The translations under genes were made by a program, and so were the position numbers. From contig NW_008805064.1 in NCBI RefSeq assembly GCF_000004825.1, positions 1,054,001 to 1,118,000 of the forward strand: 64,000 bases of DNA. Reading direction: 5' to 3'. Each line of letters begins with the position of its first letter. Position 1 is the stretch's first letter. Positions 48,687 through 60,530 of this stretch are shown in pieces. The notes below the pieces were generated by a model. The model was not told the origin of the DNA. It saw only the letters and a list, made by a program, of their open reading frames with translations, and did no database searches. The DNA comes from Heterostelium album PN500. Its lineage: Eukaryota; Evosea; Eumycetozoa; Acytosteliales; Acytosteliaceae.

Positions 48687-49375
48687 CTTGAAATAGTACA
48701 GATGATCATTAACCAAGAAAAACACGAAATAATGCCCCTTTTTAAATTAATTTAGTTTTTTTTTTTTTTTGTACATCAAAATTTGGTCATAAATGCATTA
48801 CAAGAAAGTATCTTGTTGAAGTGGGTAAAATTTCATCTGTTCTTAAGATATAACTATTTAAATTTACTCACTAAATCTTAAAAATACATTTTTTTTATTC
48901 CATTATAATATCAATTTTTGTCTTAAATGATTTCATTTACTGATTAAACTTTTGAAATTGATGTGTTGATTTAATCCAAAATAGTGAAATTCTTAATCAA
49001 CTTTGTACCATTTGATGTATTCAGAGAACTAAAATAATATATATTCTAAAATATCTCTTCTGAGGTTGACCCTCATTAACATATTATTTAATTTAAATCA
49101 AATTAAACAAAATATAAGGTTCCAAAAAAATTAAAAAAAATTGTGATAATATCCTAAATAGTGATTTAAAAAGTAATAGTCCCAATCCTATTTATTAAAA
49201 TCTATTAGTCTCAAAAAAAATATTCCTTTTAAAAAAAGTTTTTTTGTTTTCTTTTTTTATAGATATTTAAAAAATTACCAAAAAAAGAAAGAATGTAATT
49301 TTCAAAAATTTATAAATTAATTTCTCAAAATATTTATAATTTAATCTTTAACCAAGTTTCATACAGATACATAAA
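48687..49375. other. Intergenic region
   Basis: This is the shared upstream region of dars2 and the 52-residue gene. It is AT-rich and I see no feature beyond homopolymer runs. Confidence 0.5.
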
Positions 49376-49602
49376 ATGGATAAACAACAAAAAAAGAGTA
49401 ACCTTGGTAAGTTTTTAAATAAAAATAAAATAGTAATTATATGTTAAAAAATATTAATATTTAAATTATAATAGACAACAAGCAAGGTGAAGTTGAAAAG
49501 AATGAGGGATATGGTATTCCAGAGATGAGACAAGATCATGAACTCTATGAAAATGCCAATCTCCATGAAAAGTTTGACCTAAAGAAAGGAGATTTAAAGT
49601 AA
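49376..49602 (+). CDS. Small hydrophilic protein, 52 residues
   Basis: Exons are 49376-49406 and 49475-49602, joined G|AC in frame with GTAAGT...AATAG ends. The product begins MDKQQKKSNL and continues DNKQGEVEKNEGYGIPEMRQ, DHELYENANLHEKFDLKKGD, LK. It is charged, free of Cys and Trp, and looks disordered, with the feel of LEA-like or small acid-soluble proteins; I do not recognise it. Support comes from a good start context, a standard intron, balanced amino acid composition in an AT-rich setting and a poly(A)-signal-like AATAAA soon after the stop. Confidence 0.6.
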
Positions 49603-49704
49603 AGAAGGATACTAATCTTAAAAATCTTTCTTTGTAAATAAAAAAACAAATCTGTTCTTTTTGGATTAAAAAAAAAAAATAAATAGTTTAAATAATGTTT
49701 TTAT

Positions 49705-50417
49705 TTATTTGATTCTAAAGTTTTCATCTACTTGAATATCACATAATACTCCTGTATTATATTGTTTTACATAGGGTTGTTTCCATCCACCAAACTCTAC
49801 GAAATCATAGAATGATGGTCGATTATCGTAGTGAGCGTACCAAAGTGGGAGGTGAGATCCACCGTGAAAATTCGCACCCATAATAGGGTTCCACTGGCTG
49901 GCAGAAGTGTATATACCCATCATAAGACCCATTTGTTTGCCAGTTCTAACTAAACCAAGGAAGAAATTTCTATTGTCCACGACATTTTTATTCCAGTATT
50001 CTGGACCTTCGATATCCAACCACACCATTCTAATATTGGCGCCATGATCATTTAGAAATTTCATCATACTCTTCATTTGTCCAGCTGGATTACCACATTT
50101 TACACATGGAAATATATATGCATCAACTCTACTCATTCCTATATTAAATTTATCATTGTTATTAAGATAATTTTAGTATTTTCATATTTTGAAATATATT
50201 TACCAGCAGCTTTTGCAAGTTTAATACTATTTGGAGCATTGTCATCTAATAAGCCATTTGATCTACTTGCTCTAACGATTGCAAATTCATATCCACTATC
50301 TCTTAGACATTCCCAAATGCTTGAGTTTGTTGCTTGTGATATATCAACGCCAAGTTTAGCGTCGACCTTTATTATTGTGATAAAAAATAAAATAAATATT
50401 AAAAAATAAAATTTCAT
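49705..50417 (-). CDS. Secreted GH25 lysozyme-like protein
   Basis: Exons on the minus strand are 50417-50204 and 50138-49705, giving 215 residues. A signal peptide (MKFYFLIFILFFITIIKVDA) is followed directly by LGVDISQATN. Then come YEFAIVRASRSNG, DAYIFPCVKC, IRMVWLDIEGPEYW, MGIYTSASQWNPIMG, LPLWYAHYDNRPSF and KQYNTG. The acids in GVDIS and WLDIEG occupy the catalytic positions of glycoside hydrolase family 25 (Chalaropsis-type muramidases), which cut peptidoglycan between N-acetylmuramic acid and N-acetylglucosamine. In a bacteria-eating amoeba it is likely used in phagosomes or secreted. The length fits a single GH25 domain with no cell-wall-binding module. Confidence 0.88.
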
Positions 50418-50764
50418 AATACAATAGAAATATTTGAGATGGTTGGAAGAAGTAAAATAATACCATTTTTAGAGTTGGTATAAATAATTTTATTTACTTC
50501 AACAAAAAAATATAAAAATATAAAAAAAAAAGATTATTATTAATTTGATCACCAGATTAAGATTTGATTAAATTTCATTGTCGAATCGATTATTTAAAGT
50601 AATTCAAAATTACTTGGATGTTTTTGTTTATCATGTGTAAATCCTGGTTTGTTTTGTTGCTGTTTTGTTTGAAAAAAGAAAAAAGAAAAAAAAATTGAAA
50701 AAGAAAAAAAAAAAAGGTGTGTGCTGTGCATCGTGTCTTGCCCAGGAAATAAGACAAGATGACT

Positions 50765-52223
50765 CTAATAGAAAGGTTGTTGCTGGTACTGTTGTTGTTG
50801 TTGTTGCTGTTGGTTGTACTGTTGTTGATTTGGTGGTTGAAATTGATTGTGCTGTTGTTGTTGCTGTTGCTGTTGCTGTTGCTGTGGAGGTGGATTGAAT
50901 CCGGGTGGTGGTTCAACCTTTTTATTTTGACACTTTATTGTTTTTAAATAGAGAAAGTTTGATTAGAAAATTCATGTTCATTGTTTTTGTTTTTGTTTTG
51001 ATATGATATGATATGATAAGAGGTTTACTTACTTTGTTTGCATAATGACCTGTTTGGAAACATTTGAAACATGTGATTGTTCCGAGATCGACGGTTGGCT
51101 TGTTGAATCCTGCACCGCCACCTTGGTTGCTTCCACCGCCTTGCTGACGCTCAAAGGCAGCCTCAGGGTTAGGTGGGTTCGAGCATTGATTCGATTTATG
51201 ACCGGTCTGACCGCAGTTATGGCAGATCGGTATGCCACCTTTAGGTTTACGACCGTCTCGCATAAATTTGTCACCGCCACCGCCACCACGTTGTGGATAT
51301 AGTTGTTGTTGTTGTTGTTGTTGTTGACCTTCCATAGAAGGTGGACCGCCACCACCACCACCACCATTGGGATGATGTTGTTTGATTTGATTGATAATCT
51401 GTTGGTTGTGATGTTGTGATTGCAATTGTGATTGCTGTTGTTTCTCGATGTCTTGTTGACGCGACTCTGTCTCCTCTTTGGGCAATTCAAACTTGGGATG
51501 ACCGTATTTGCATCGAGGTCCCTCCGGACAGAATCCCAAATAGAAATTCTCACACAGCAGCTTCTTGACGTGTTTGTGTCTGCATTTCGGACCGTGTTTA
51601 CAGAATCCTCTTGCATACCACGGACACTCTATCACTTTCTCCTCTGGATTCAAATGTAAATACATACATTCTTGATTACTACATTCACCTATATATATAT
51701 ATATATATATATAAATAAACATAATAGATAGTTATAAAGTAAAGTTAGTAAGTAAAACACACAACAATAGTATAAGAAAAACATAAACATAAATATACAT
51801 ACCAAACTTTGAAAAGAAATAACATTCAGGCATCTTTGCCAAGTCGTATTCATGAAGGAACTCACATAGTTCACCTTTCTTGCAGAGACCTCTCAGCCAA
51901 TGTTTACAAACGACGGCATGCTCTGTTTTCGAGTGTTTATATGGGCAATCGTTTCCTTTCGTGCAATTACCTTTAAGAAAGAATCTACATACTTCTGAAT
52001 TATCTATTTAGAATAAAATAACAATGTGTTAGTATAAACTATTACTTTTCTGTTTGATCTTATCGAATCAAACAAACAAACCAATCAAAACCAAAACAAA
52101 CAAAACCAATAACAAATTAATACCTTTAGTGTCATCATCTAGAATCTCATTTTTATCAGTGACATATGGTTCGAAATCAAATGTTAACTTTAATGATATT
52201 AAATCTACTTCAACATCTAACAT
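50765..52223 (-). CDS. cpsf4: CPSF30 homologue, CCCH zinc-finger and zinc-knuckle protein
   Basis: Exons on the minus strand are 52223-52124, 52003-51803, 51688-51033 and 50932-50765, giving 374 residues. Five CCCH fingers occur in order: CRFFLKGNCTKGNDCPYKH, CKHWLRGLCKKGELCEFLH, CYFFSKFGECSNQECMYLH (spliced), CPWYARGFCKHGPKCRHKH and CENFYLGFCPEGPRCKYGH. After a Q/G-rich linker are two CCHC knuckles, CHNCGQTGHKSNQC and CFKCFQTGHYANKC. I chose the acceptor before TGT at 50932 because it supplies the last knuckle Cys; the other AG (exon from 50917) would lose it. The C-terminus is poly-Q ending QQPFY. CPSF30 binds the AAUAAA signal with WDR33 in 3'-end processing of pre-mRNA, in the nucleus. 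Confidence 0.92.
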
Positions 52224-52395
52224 ATTTATCTATAAATATATATGTATATCTAATTTATAAGATACTATTTATCTATCCACAATACAACAATAATAATTAA
52301 AAAACACTATAAAAAAAAATTAAAAAAAATAATTTTTTTGAAATTTATTAAATATAATAGAATTTTTATTCTTATCAAATCGTTGTTATACTCTT

Positions 52396-52408
52396 TTCTA
52401 GAAGATTC
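52396..52408. promoter_or_regulatory. Heat shock element, three perfect units
   Basis: TTCTAGAAGATTC matches nTTCnnGAAnnTTCn exactly, with TATAAAAG following at once on the plus strand. It lies 173 bp upstream of cpsf4 and 0.8 kb upstream of the NTF2-like gene. It is a match to a known consensus, with no proof of use. Confidence 0.5.
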
Positions 52409-53030
52409 TATAAAAGAGAGTTAGTTCAATTGATCCTTTATATTTATTAAAAAAAAAAAAGAAATCTTTGAAAATATTTTAAACTTTATTTATTTTAAAT
52501 TGTTTTGTTATTTAGTTGAATTTTCAATAAGATACACTAAGATACAAATTGGTAATTTATTCCATTTTTTTGTTTTCATAAATAGTTTATCTCATTTTCT
52601 ATATAGAAAAAAATCTATTAATAATAATATAATCTTTGAATCATTAATAAGATTCAAATGAGTTCTAAGAAATGAAAACATTGTAATAGCTGATTTGGAG
52701 AGTAGTACTTAAAAATAATAAAAAAAAGATTTGACAAATATCATTTCAAGAACATGTTTATTTAATATTTTGATTCCTAAAAAGATGATAAATGATTTTT
52801 AAAATTGTAAATTTGTATCACAAACATTCCTGAAGATAAATCAAGAAGATTCTGAATCAAAAATAATAAAATCGTTAATAATAGACTCAGTAGTAATATT
52901 TAGTTTTAGCATCATTAAATTCCATCTCTTTGGATAATTCCTGAAGATAAAACGACAAGAATCTGATTTTGAATAAAATCTACCCCACATTTTTACAAAT
53001 TTTGTTCAGGAATCTTTTTTTATTCTGTAA

Positions 53031-53043
53031 TTCAAGAATTGGA
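53031..53043. promoter_or_regulatory. Imperfect heat shock element
   Basis: TTCAAGAATTGGA has two perfect HSE units and a degenerate third. It lies about 180 bp upstream of the NTF2-like start. Confidence 0.35.
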
Positions 53044-53221
53044 ATGACAATTCTTTCAAATATTTTATTTTTTTATTCAATTTTCAAAATCTATAAATAA
53101 TAATCCAAAGTCAAATGAAATCATTACAAAAAAATAAACAATATAATATATATAAAAACAATATAGAATAAACTTTTCAATAATTCAATAAATATTTATA
53201 AACTAAAAATTATCAATTAAA

Positions 53222-53643
53222 ATGTCATCAAATATTAAATCAAACATTGAAGCAATCATCAATGGTATCGAATCAAATAAGATTTTGGATATCTTTGAGA
53301 AATATTATGCAGAGGATGTTGTGATGTATGAGAAAGGTGATAGTTCAAACAGAGTTGGAAAAGATCAAAACAGAAAAGCTGAAGAAGCATTTGTCAATAA
53401 TGCAACCATTCATGAAGTAAAATGTAGGTTTTAAGAGATGAAAATATAAAATGAATGAAAAAAAATACTAATAATAAATAATTTTATAAAAAAATAGTAA
53501 TTAAATTATTGGTTGATGGAAACAATACAGCCTATGAAATGTATATGGATTTCACTTATGGAGGTCACAATGTCAAGAAGACTCAGTGGGCAATCCAACA
53601 ATGGAACAACAATGGTTTGGTTGTAAAAGAAGAATTCTTTTAA
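53222..53643 (+). CDS. NTF2-like (SnoaL-type) small protein
   Basis: Exons are 53222-53423 and 53498-53643, giving 115 residues. The donor GTAGGT at 53424 is chosen because it alone keeps frame with exon 2 (HEVK|LIKLLVDG). The protein begins MSSNIKSNIEAIINGI, then has ILDIFEKYYAEDVVMYEKGD, a second strand region TIHEVKLIKLLVDGNNTAYE and the last strands WAIQQWNNNGLVVKEEFF. The size and helix-then-curved-sheet pattern with YYAEDVVMYE match the NTF2-like superfamily, whose members bind small ligands or catalyse isomerisations, or simply dimerise. No catalytic residues can be fixed by eye. It may be stress-regulated, given the HSE-like sites upstream; that is inference. Confidence 0.78.
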
Positions 53644-53962
53644 AAAATTAATAAAATTGTATATACATAGATTTTACTATTTTAATTTGTATTTAAATAA
53701 ATATATTAAATAATTTTTATTCCATTTATCATTACTTAATTGCATTAAACCATTTAATGATTGTCATGATCTGAATTTGTTGTTTAAAAATTTAAATTAC
53801 TTATTTGTTAACATTATATTATTAATTTTGCTTGTGTTGTAATTATTTAATTTTATAAATATTTACTTATTTATTATTTATTTATTAATTGTAATGAAAC
53901 CATTAATAATAATTTAAATTGTTTTTTGATTTGGAAAGTATTAACACTATGATAGTACGGTA
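53644..53962. other. Convergent intergenic region
   Basis: This is 3' flank of the NTF2-like gene and of ak1. It is AT-rich and no feature is seen. Confidence 0.5.
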
Positions 53963-56900
53963 TTATGGTATTAATTTCCTAAAAATATCACTGAGAGCTT
54001 CCATCTTTGGTTTCTCTTTTTGTGGCACTGGTGGGAGCGGAGTTTGGGGAGGTACATGATTATTATTTTGTTGATTATTATTAATATTGTTGTTGCTGCT
54101 GTTTGGTATCTGTTGGTTAAGTTGATTATTGTTCAATGGTGGGAAATGTGCTGTAAATGATTGTTGGAGATTGGGTGGATATATAAACGATGGATGAATA
54201 TAAGACTGGCTCTGAGGTTTTGGTACGGTTCCAGAGTCGTCTGTCAATGGCTTGGGATTGACAGAGTTCAGTCCTAGGAAGTGGCAGATAGGATTGCACT
54301 GGTGAGTGGAGAAGAAACGCTTGATTCCCTCGATACCGAGATTTCCCTTGCCAAAACCTTGGCCGTCGGAAGAGTGGATCTGTGGGTCGGTGTAGACGTC
54401 CGCTACACCTTGGATGTCGACAACGATCAGCTGGCAACCAGAGTCTTCATAACTAAAGTGACTGAATGCATGTGGAGTGTTTCTGTCAAAGTCATTCTTG
54501 AAACCGTAGTTGTTGTTGTGCTTCTCGTACTTTCCTTCGATAAAGTACTCGACGGCGCAGAATGGCTTGCCTTGACGCTCGACCAACTCCATTACGAATG
54601 CCGGGACAAAGTCGATTTTCTTGGGTGGATTCTTCTGGTTGAAACGCTCGGCAATCTCCTTGGCGTAGGTCTGCATTTCGACGTCCTTGAAGTAGACCAT
54701 GCGATCTTCGTTGGGATCTTTGAAGAGCTTGGCAACCATCTGCGAGGTTGGTCCCTCGGCTGAGAGATCTTTCATGCGGAATGCTTTACGCATTGCACCC
54801 TCTGCAAATGGAGTCGGCTCGGTGATAACTATAGTTGCAGTTTGTATCCATTTACCGAGTTTGGCATCGAATCTATGTCGGATAACACGCTCTGTTCCTG
54901 CCAAACGTTGGTCTGGAATCACTGGTGGAATCGATTGGACAACAGCCGGAGCAGAGTGAATTGCTTGTTGTAGCTGAGGAGCGACTGCTTGCTGGTTTTG
55001 AGCAGATTGTGCTGGAACTTGTTGCTGTTGTTGTTGCTGTTGTTGTTGTTGTTGCTGTAGCTGTTGCAGCTGCTGAATCTGTGGAGAAGTGGTCTTGGTG
55101 ATGTTATCCACAATTTGTTTTCTTCTATGCTCAAACTCTTCTTTATCCATCATTCCAAGATCGAAAAGCTTCTTTAAATTGATAATATCAGAGACACTCT
55201 GCTCTTCTTCATTGTTACTTTGAGGCTGGGCTGGAGCTGGTGTTGGTTGAATTGGAACAGGTGTAGCTTGTTGTTGAGGAATGGGTGTTTGACCTGGGAA
55301 TGGTTGTAAAAGTTGAAGTACTGCTTGTTGAAATGGTGGATGTTGGATATTTTGTTGAGGTAAATACTGAGAGTGAGCTGTTGGTTGAACGGGAATAGGT
55401 GAGTGATGAGGTGCTTGAATTGGTGCTGATGATGAAAGTGGTGGTTGCTGTTGATATTGTTGTTGCTGCTGTTGTTGCTGTTGTTGTTGTAAATATTGTT
55501 GTTGTTGGATTTGTTGGAGTTGTTGTTGTTGAATTTGTTGTTGCTGAATCTGTTGTTGCATTTGTTGTTGTTGTTGTAACTGTTGTTGCTGTTGCTGTTG
55601 TTGGAGTTGTTGCTGCTGTTGCAAATATTGTTGTTGGAGTTGTTGTTGTAAATATTGTTGTTGTGCTTGCTGTTGTTGTTGTTGTTGTGGATGTAAAGGT
55701 TGCGGTTGAATTGGAATGAATGGATTGCTGTTGGTTAGAGAATGTGGTTGTGAAGTATTGATACCACTATTTCCAGTACTAACACCATTGCTATTCAATT
55801 GGAATGCAGAGGGTGAAGGTGATGGTGAAATAGCATGATTAGCAGTTTGTTGATATTGATGTTGTTGTTGCTGTTGTTGCTGTTGCTGTTGATGGTTAAT
55901 CATATTATAATTGTTTACCATTGTTGGAGAAGGTGATGGTGAACCAGATGGCGATAGTAAACTGTTGACAACTGGCTGAGGATAACTGTTGGTTGAATTA
56001 CTGTTGCTGTGTGGCAAACCATTCTGTTGATTGTCGTCAATGAATGGATTCAAACTCTTGATGGGTGGCATATCGTCAATACTCTTATCCAGCAGTGAAA
56101 TCAGTGGATCTTTCGAGGAGAAAGGATTACTGCCGTTGTTGGGCATGTCAATCATGTGCACCTTGAAATCAGAGGAAGCATGATGCTGCGGCGACAGACT
56201 AGCTGGAGTGTTTGAAGTCGATGGTGTCGCACTCTTTGAGACCATCATATCAATAAAATTACTTTGTTGCTGACCATAAGAAGTTGAAAGTGGATTGCCA
56301 CTATTGTTGTTGTCAATAATTGGTTTTGGTTCATGTACTTTAAAAGGTGAAAAAGGATCGAGTGGAAGTGTTGTTACGTTGCTATTATTAGTATTATTAT
56401 TGTTGTTGTTGTTGTTTGTCGTCGTTGTTGTAAAATTAAAGTTATTTAAATTTTGTTGTTGTTGTTGTAGCTGCTGCTGTTGTTGTTGTTGTTGTTGTAG
56501 ATGTTGTTGCTGTTGTTGGTGATCGATGAAAAAAGCATGATTGTTGCCCATACCACTGCTGTTCTTTAAGGGGTTGGAAGGTGGACACAGTTCTTCAAAG
56601 ATGGAACGAGTTGGCTTTGGTGAGTTGTGTGGCGATGTAAACGGCGAAAAGTGATCGAGCTGCTGTGACGTTGAGAGCGGGATGGCGACACCGTTTGTCT
56701 CGTTGTGTGTATTGCCGCCACCGCCAGAACCATTCAGTGGGGTGACGCCTTGCTGCGGACTGACGCCTTCGAGTGGCGAAGAAATCCAACGTTTCTCTAT
56801 ATATTTCATTCTGATGAACTGTTCGAGCCGAGGATCATCCGGAAACGGCTGCATAAAATCCTGAGGTGTCCAATGCGCCAACCAAAATTGTTTTGAAACC

Positions 56901-57954
56901 TAATTATACACGAAATTAATAAATAAATAAAAATAAATATATTATTTTTCAAAAAAGAATTTAAAATAAATATAAATATAAAGGTCAGAATATTAAGAAA
57001 TTCCTGGCATATAAATGATTTTTTTCAAAGGGGCTGTTTCTTGAAAAAAAATTAAAAAACAAAATAAATTTTTCAAACACAAAAAAAACCATTATTATAA
57101 ACGATTGATTGGATCAAGATTTTAGATTTGTTGCCACATGTGGGGAAAAAAAAAAAAACATATCATTTCTAAATTTGTATAATTTTTTTTTTTTAAAAAA
57201 CATTTTTAAAGGAACTCCTGAACGAATGAGAAAAAAATGATTATCCAATGATGTGATTATAGATATTATGATGTGTTGTTTTGTGTTGAGGAAATGATTG
57301 AAAACAAAACAAAAACAAAAAAAGGTGAAAGGAGTTTAGGTGGAATAACAATAGTGATAATGATTGCTACATACCAAATTACCAATAGATTGAAGTCTTC
57401 GTATTTCATCCTCTGTAAATGGATCCATAATTGGTTTAACTTTAAATTCAAGTGTACTCCTAGAATAATTATGAAAAAATAGTGATTGTTAATAATCATA
57501 TGATTTACTAAAAATCTTTGATTGCTACTGCTGTTGTTGATACCTACAGAAAATGAGCACATGTTGGACATATAAAAATACCAAGTTTAATACACACATA
57601 GGGTACATTCTATAGGATTATTAATGAAACAAAGTGGTTTGGTTAACAATTTTGGAATTCAATCAATAAATCAATCATTTTTAGTTGGATAAAAGTGGGG
57701 GTGTTTGTTTGGTTTGGTTTGGTTTGGTGCTTTGAGATAGAGTGAAAGTAAATTTACATTTTCACCTTTGCAAAACACCAATAAAAACCTCGATAAATTC
57801 CCCCCGAAATTGAAAACAAACAAAATGACACCGCCCAACATTTACACACAGAGTCATTACTTACGGGTGAGTTACATTCTGCACATTGCTTATTATTAAT
57901 ATCTTGAAATAATGATCTTAAAAAAGAGAATTGATCACTACTTGTAGGTTGCAT
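53963..57954 (-). CDS. ak1: ArfGAP-like/alpha-kinase fusion (AK1-type)
   Basis: Exons on the minus strand are 57954-57865, 57609-57548, 57459-57375 and 56899-53963, giving 1057 residues. An ArfGAP-type zinc finger lies at C24, C27, C44 and C47 (CX2CX16CX2C), followed by FTEDEIRRLQSIGN, FWLAHW and FIRMKYIEKRW. The usual HRxLGxHxSxVxS loop with the arginine finger is absent: after C47 the chain reads AHFLSTLEFKVKP. The middle is Q/N/S/P-rich with a SHOCT-like helix (about 650-685, DIINLKKLFDLGMMDKEEFE). The alpha-kinase domain (about 745-960) has VAKLFKDP, QLIVVDIQGVADVYTDPQIH, the loop GKGNLG and the zinc site STHQCNPICHF. Alpha-kinases of amoebae phosphorylate helical or coiled-coil targets, such as myosin II tails. 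D. discoideum AK1 is, as I recall, the ArfGAP-bearing alpha-kinase, so I use that name. The C-terminus is P/N/Q-rich. Confidence 0.88.
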
Positions 57955-59680
57955 TCTTTATCTTTTTTCTATATCTATCTTATCTATCTATATATATATA
58001 TATATCTCTCTCTCTCTCTAAATTTCCTTAACTTGTCCTATCTACCTAAACTATCTTATATTATCTTATCTATATTCGATTTGGACTGGACTCGTTTGTA
58101 TTATTATTATTATTATTATTACTATTGTTTTTAATAAAACAATTCCAATAAAATATGGATTGGTTTGTTGAGTTGCAGTTTTTTTTGTTTTTTTTTTTTT
58201 AAAAAAAAATCAAATGTTTCCACTATTTTAAATCTAAATCTTCCTCTCTCCTTTGAGAATCACAGTAGTAGTTACTGCTGAGTGCTACAGTTATTGCTAT
58301 GTTGAGTGAGGTTGTTGCTGTTGCTGTTCTTCTTCTTGTTGTTCGAGTAGATGTCTACCTGTAGTACAATAGTTATCAAATGAAATCATAAAAATAACCG
58401 TTAATAATTTATTAAACTCTTATTATTATTACAACTAATATTAATTAATATGAAAGAATATATAATATAATGTTGATGTTGATGTTGTTGATGATGAATT
58501 GCTTATTAATATATTTTAGCTGACGGCTGATTTATGATTTAATGATTTGCTTATTTATTGGTTTGTGATGCTAATGAATATAATGTAATTTAATTGTTTG
58601 TTTGTTGATTAATATGTCAATAATGAAATTGATTGATTGATTGTTTGTTTGTTTGATTGACTGACTGATTTATTCATTAAATAAAGACAAGATACAATTA
58701 TCGATTTATTTTTCCTATTTTTTTGTTTTTATTTTTATTTTTTTAATTTTAATTATTTTTTATTTTTCCAATATTAGAGTGGGCGGTACCAAATGAAAAT
58801 ATTTAATTGATTTATTTTTAATTATTTTGTAATCATTTTTTTTTTTAATTCATGTTTGTGTTTGAGATGTTTGATCAAAGGTGTGGGGCGGATGGATTTG
58901 GAGTGTACGCTAGTGGTGGAAGTGAGCGTGAGAGTGTGAGTGAGTGGGTATTTGGTTGTGGTTGAGTAGTAAATTGGTATGGCTGGTTGTTGTGTTGTTA
59001 TCTCAATTTATAATTGGAATTTGATTTGATTTTGATTTGATTTATATCTTTGTTGTTTTTTAAATAATAATATTACTGCTTGCTGAGTATGATGAATTGC
59101 ATGAATTTTGATTAATTTGTGGTTAACAATACAAAAAAATATAATACATATCATTATAATTCATTCACACACTTCATTTATTATTCATTTACTCTCTCGT
59201 ATTCGAATGAATGGTTACCCTTTAATCAACACACAAATATTTTTACTTTTACCTCCCACCTGTACAGGCAATTTAAAATATAATAATAATGTTTGTATTT
59301 ATTTATCAAATTTGATATAAATAAATAGATTTGATAAATAAATTGTGTGTTGTGTTATGTTATGTTGTTGTTCACAAACCAACTAAATAAAGAAAACTAT
59401 CATTATTACAAAAATAAATAAATAGAGGTGATGTTACAGAGTTGTTTTGATATTACTCAAGTTGGTTGTCGATATTATTTGTTATTACTTCTGCTGTTTT
59501 GTTTTTGTTATTGTGGTAGCGGTGGTTTGACAAACAAATGATATTATTATTATAATAATATTAAAAATAATATTGCTATTTTTGATAATTCAAATGAAAT
59601 TTGATTACCAAGTTTAGTTAAAACTTTAAATAAACAACTGTACTAACTAAATATCAATATTAAAACAAAAAGTAAAGTAA

Positions 59681-59702
59681 CCAAACCAAACCAAACCAAA
59701 CC
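59681..59702. repeat. (CCAAA)n short repeat
   Basis: There are four and a half CCAAA units. A reverse-complement run (TTTGG)n lies at about 57706-57728 inside ak1 intron 1. Confidence 0.8.
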
Positions 59703-59737
59703 TAAATCAAACCTAAATCAAATCACACAAGACAACG

Positions 59738-59759
59738 ATATCGATATTGATATCGATAT
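59738..59759. repeat. Double palindrome
   Basis: The self-complementary 10-mer ATATCGATAT occurs twice with two bases between, in intergenic DNA. Confidence 0.8.
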
Positions 59760-60429
59760 GATACAATACAATACAGTGTACAATGCTAATATAAATATAA
59801 TACTACACAGTAAAAGACAATACAGCACAGTAATATTTGTTTTAAAAAAAAAGTATCTAAGCGATGATATGCAACTATTGCTACTATTAACTACTATTAT
59901 TCCTATTATTTATCACTAATTTATTATTTAATAAACTTACTTCTACTTCTTTATTTTAGACTGAATTTAAAAATATATATATATATTACATTAAATGATG
60001 AATTATGTTTCTAAACTACTTTGGAATTGAGAAAAAAAAACTTAAAAATATCTGATTTTTTTGGTTGACCATTTTCATTTTTCTATTTTTTTTCTTTATT
60101 AACAAAGTTGTTGGTGAGCTGCAAGCAAAACACAATGATCTTTTAATAATCATTTTTTTTTTATGGTGGAATGTTCTTTTGAATTATGCTTAATGGGATT
60201 GTCAATTTTCGACATCTATGTAGTCAACAGTCAACGGTGAATGAATAACAATGTCGAGTACAGAGATTGGAATATCACCTCATTGAAAAAACAAAAAGAA
60301 ATCCATCATATACATTTTGTTTTTACAACTATTAGTTAGTTAGTTATCTATATATTCCTTTTCAGTAATTATCATTATATTGTTATTGCTATTGTTATTG
60401 TTGTTATAATTTAATATAAAAAGTGTTTT

Positions 60430-60530
60430 ATTGGATTGGTATTCGTCCAATCATTTAGATGCCATTGATGGTATCAAAGAAAATGATCATTTTCTTTAAC
60501 CTGGTATTAGGTAGGTGCCAAGCTTTTAAT
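60430..60530. other. Cluster of consecutive hairpins, possible structured RNA
   Basis: In order there are GATTGG/CCAATC (60434-60452, 7-base loop), an 8-bp stem GATGCCAT/ATGGTATC (60458-60475), a perfect 22-base palindrome (60476-60497) and CCT/AGG (60500-60511). The sequence is more GC-balanced than its surroundings. No known RNA family is recognised. Confidence 0.3.

Larger units (their letters stand above)
52224..53221. other. Intergenic region with heat-shock-element-like sites
   Basis: This is a 1 kb divergent region between cpsf4 and the NTF2-like gene. It holds a perfect TTCnnGAAnnTTC at 52396, two copies of a TTCCTGAAGATAAA block (52827 and 52938), a GAAnnTTC at 52845 and TTCAAGAATTGGA at 53031. 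No gene is seen. Confidence 0.55.

Noticed and set aside
55399-56522. Val- and Cys-rich plus-strand frames opposite ak1
   Set aside because: These are reverse readings of CAA/CAG poly-Q tracts.
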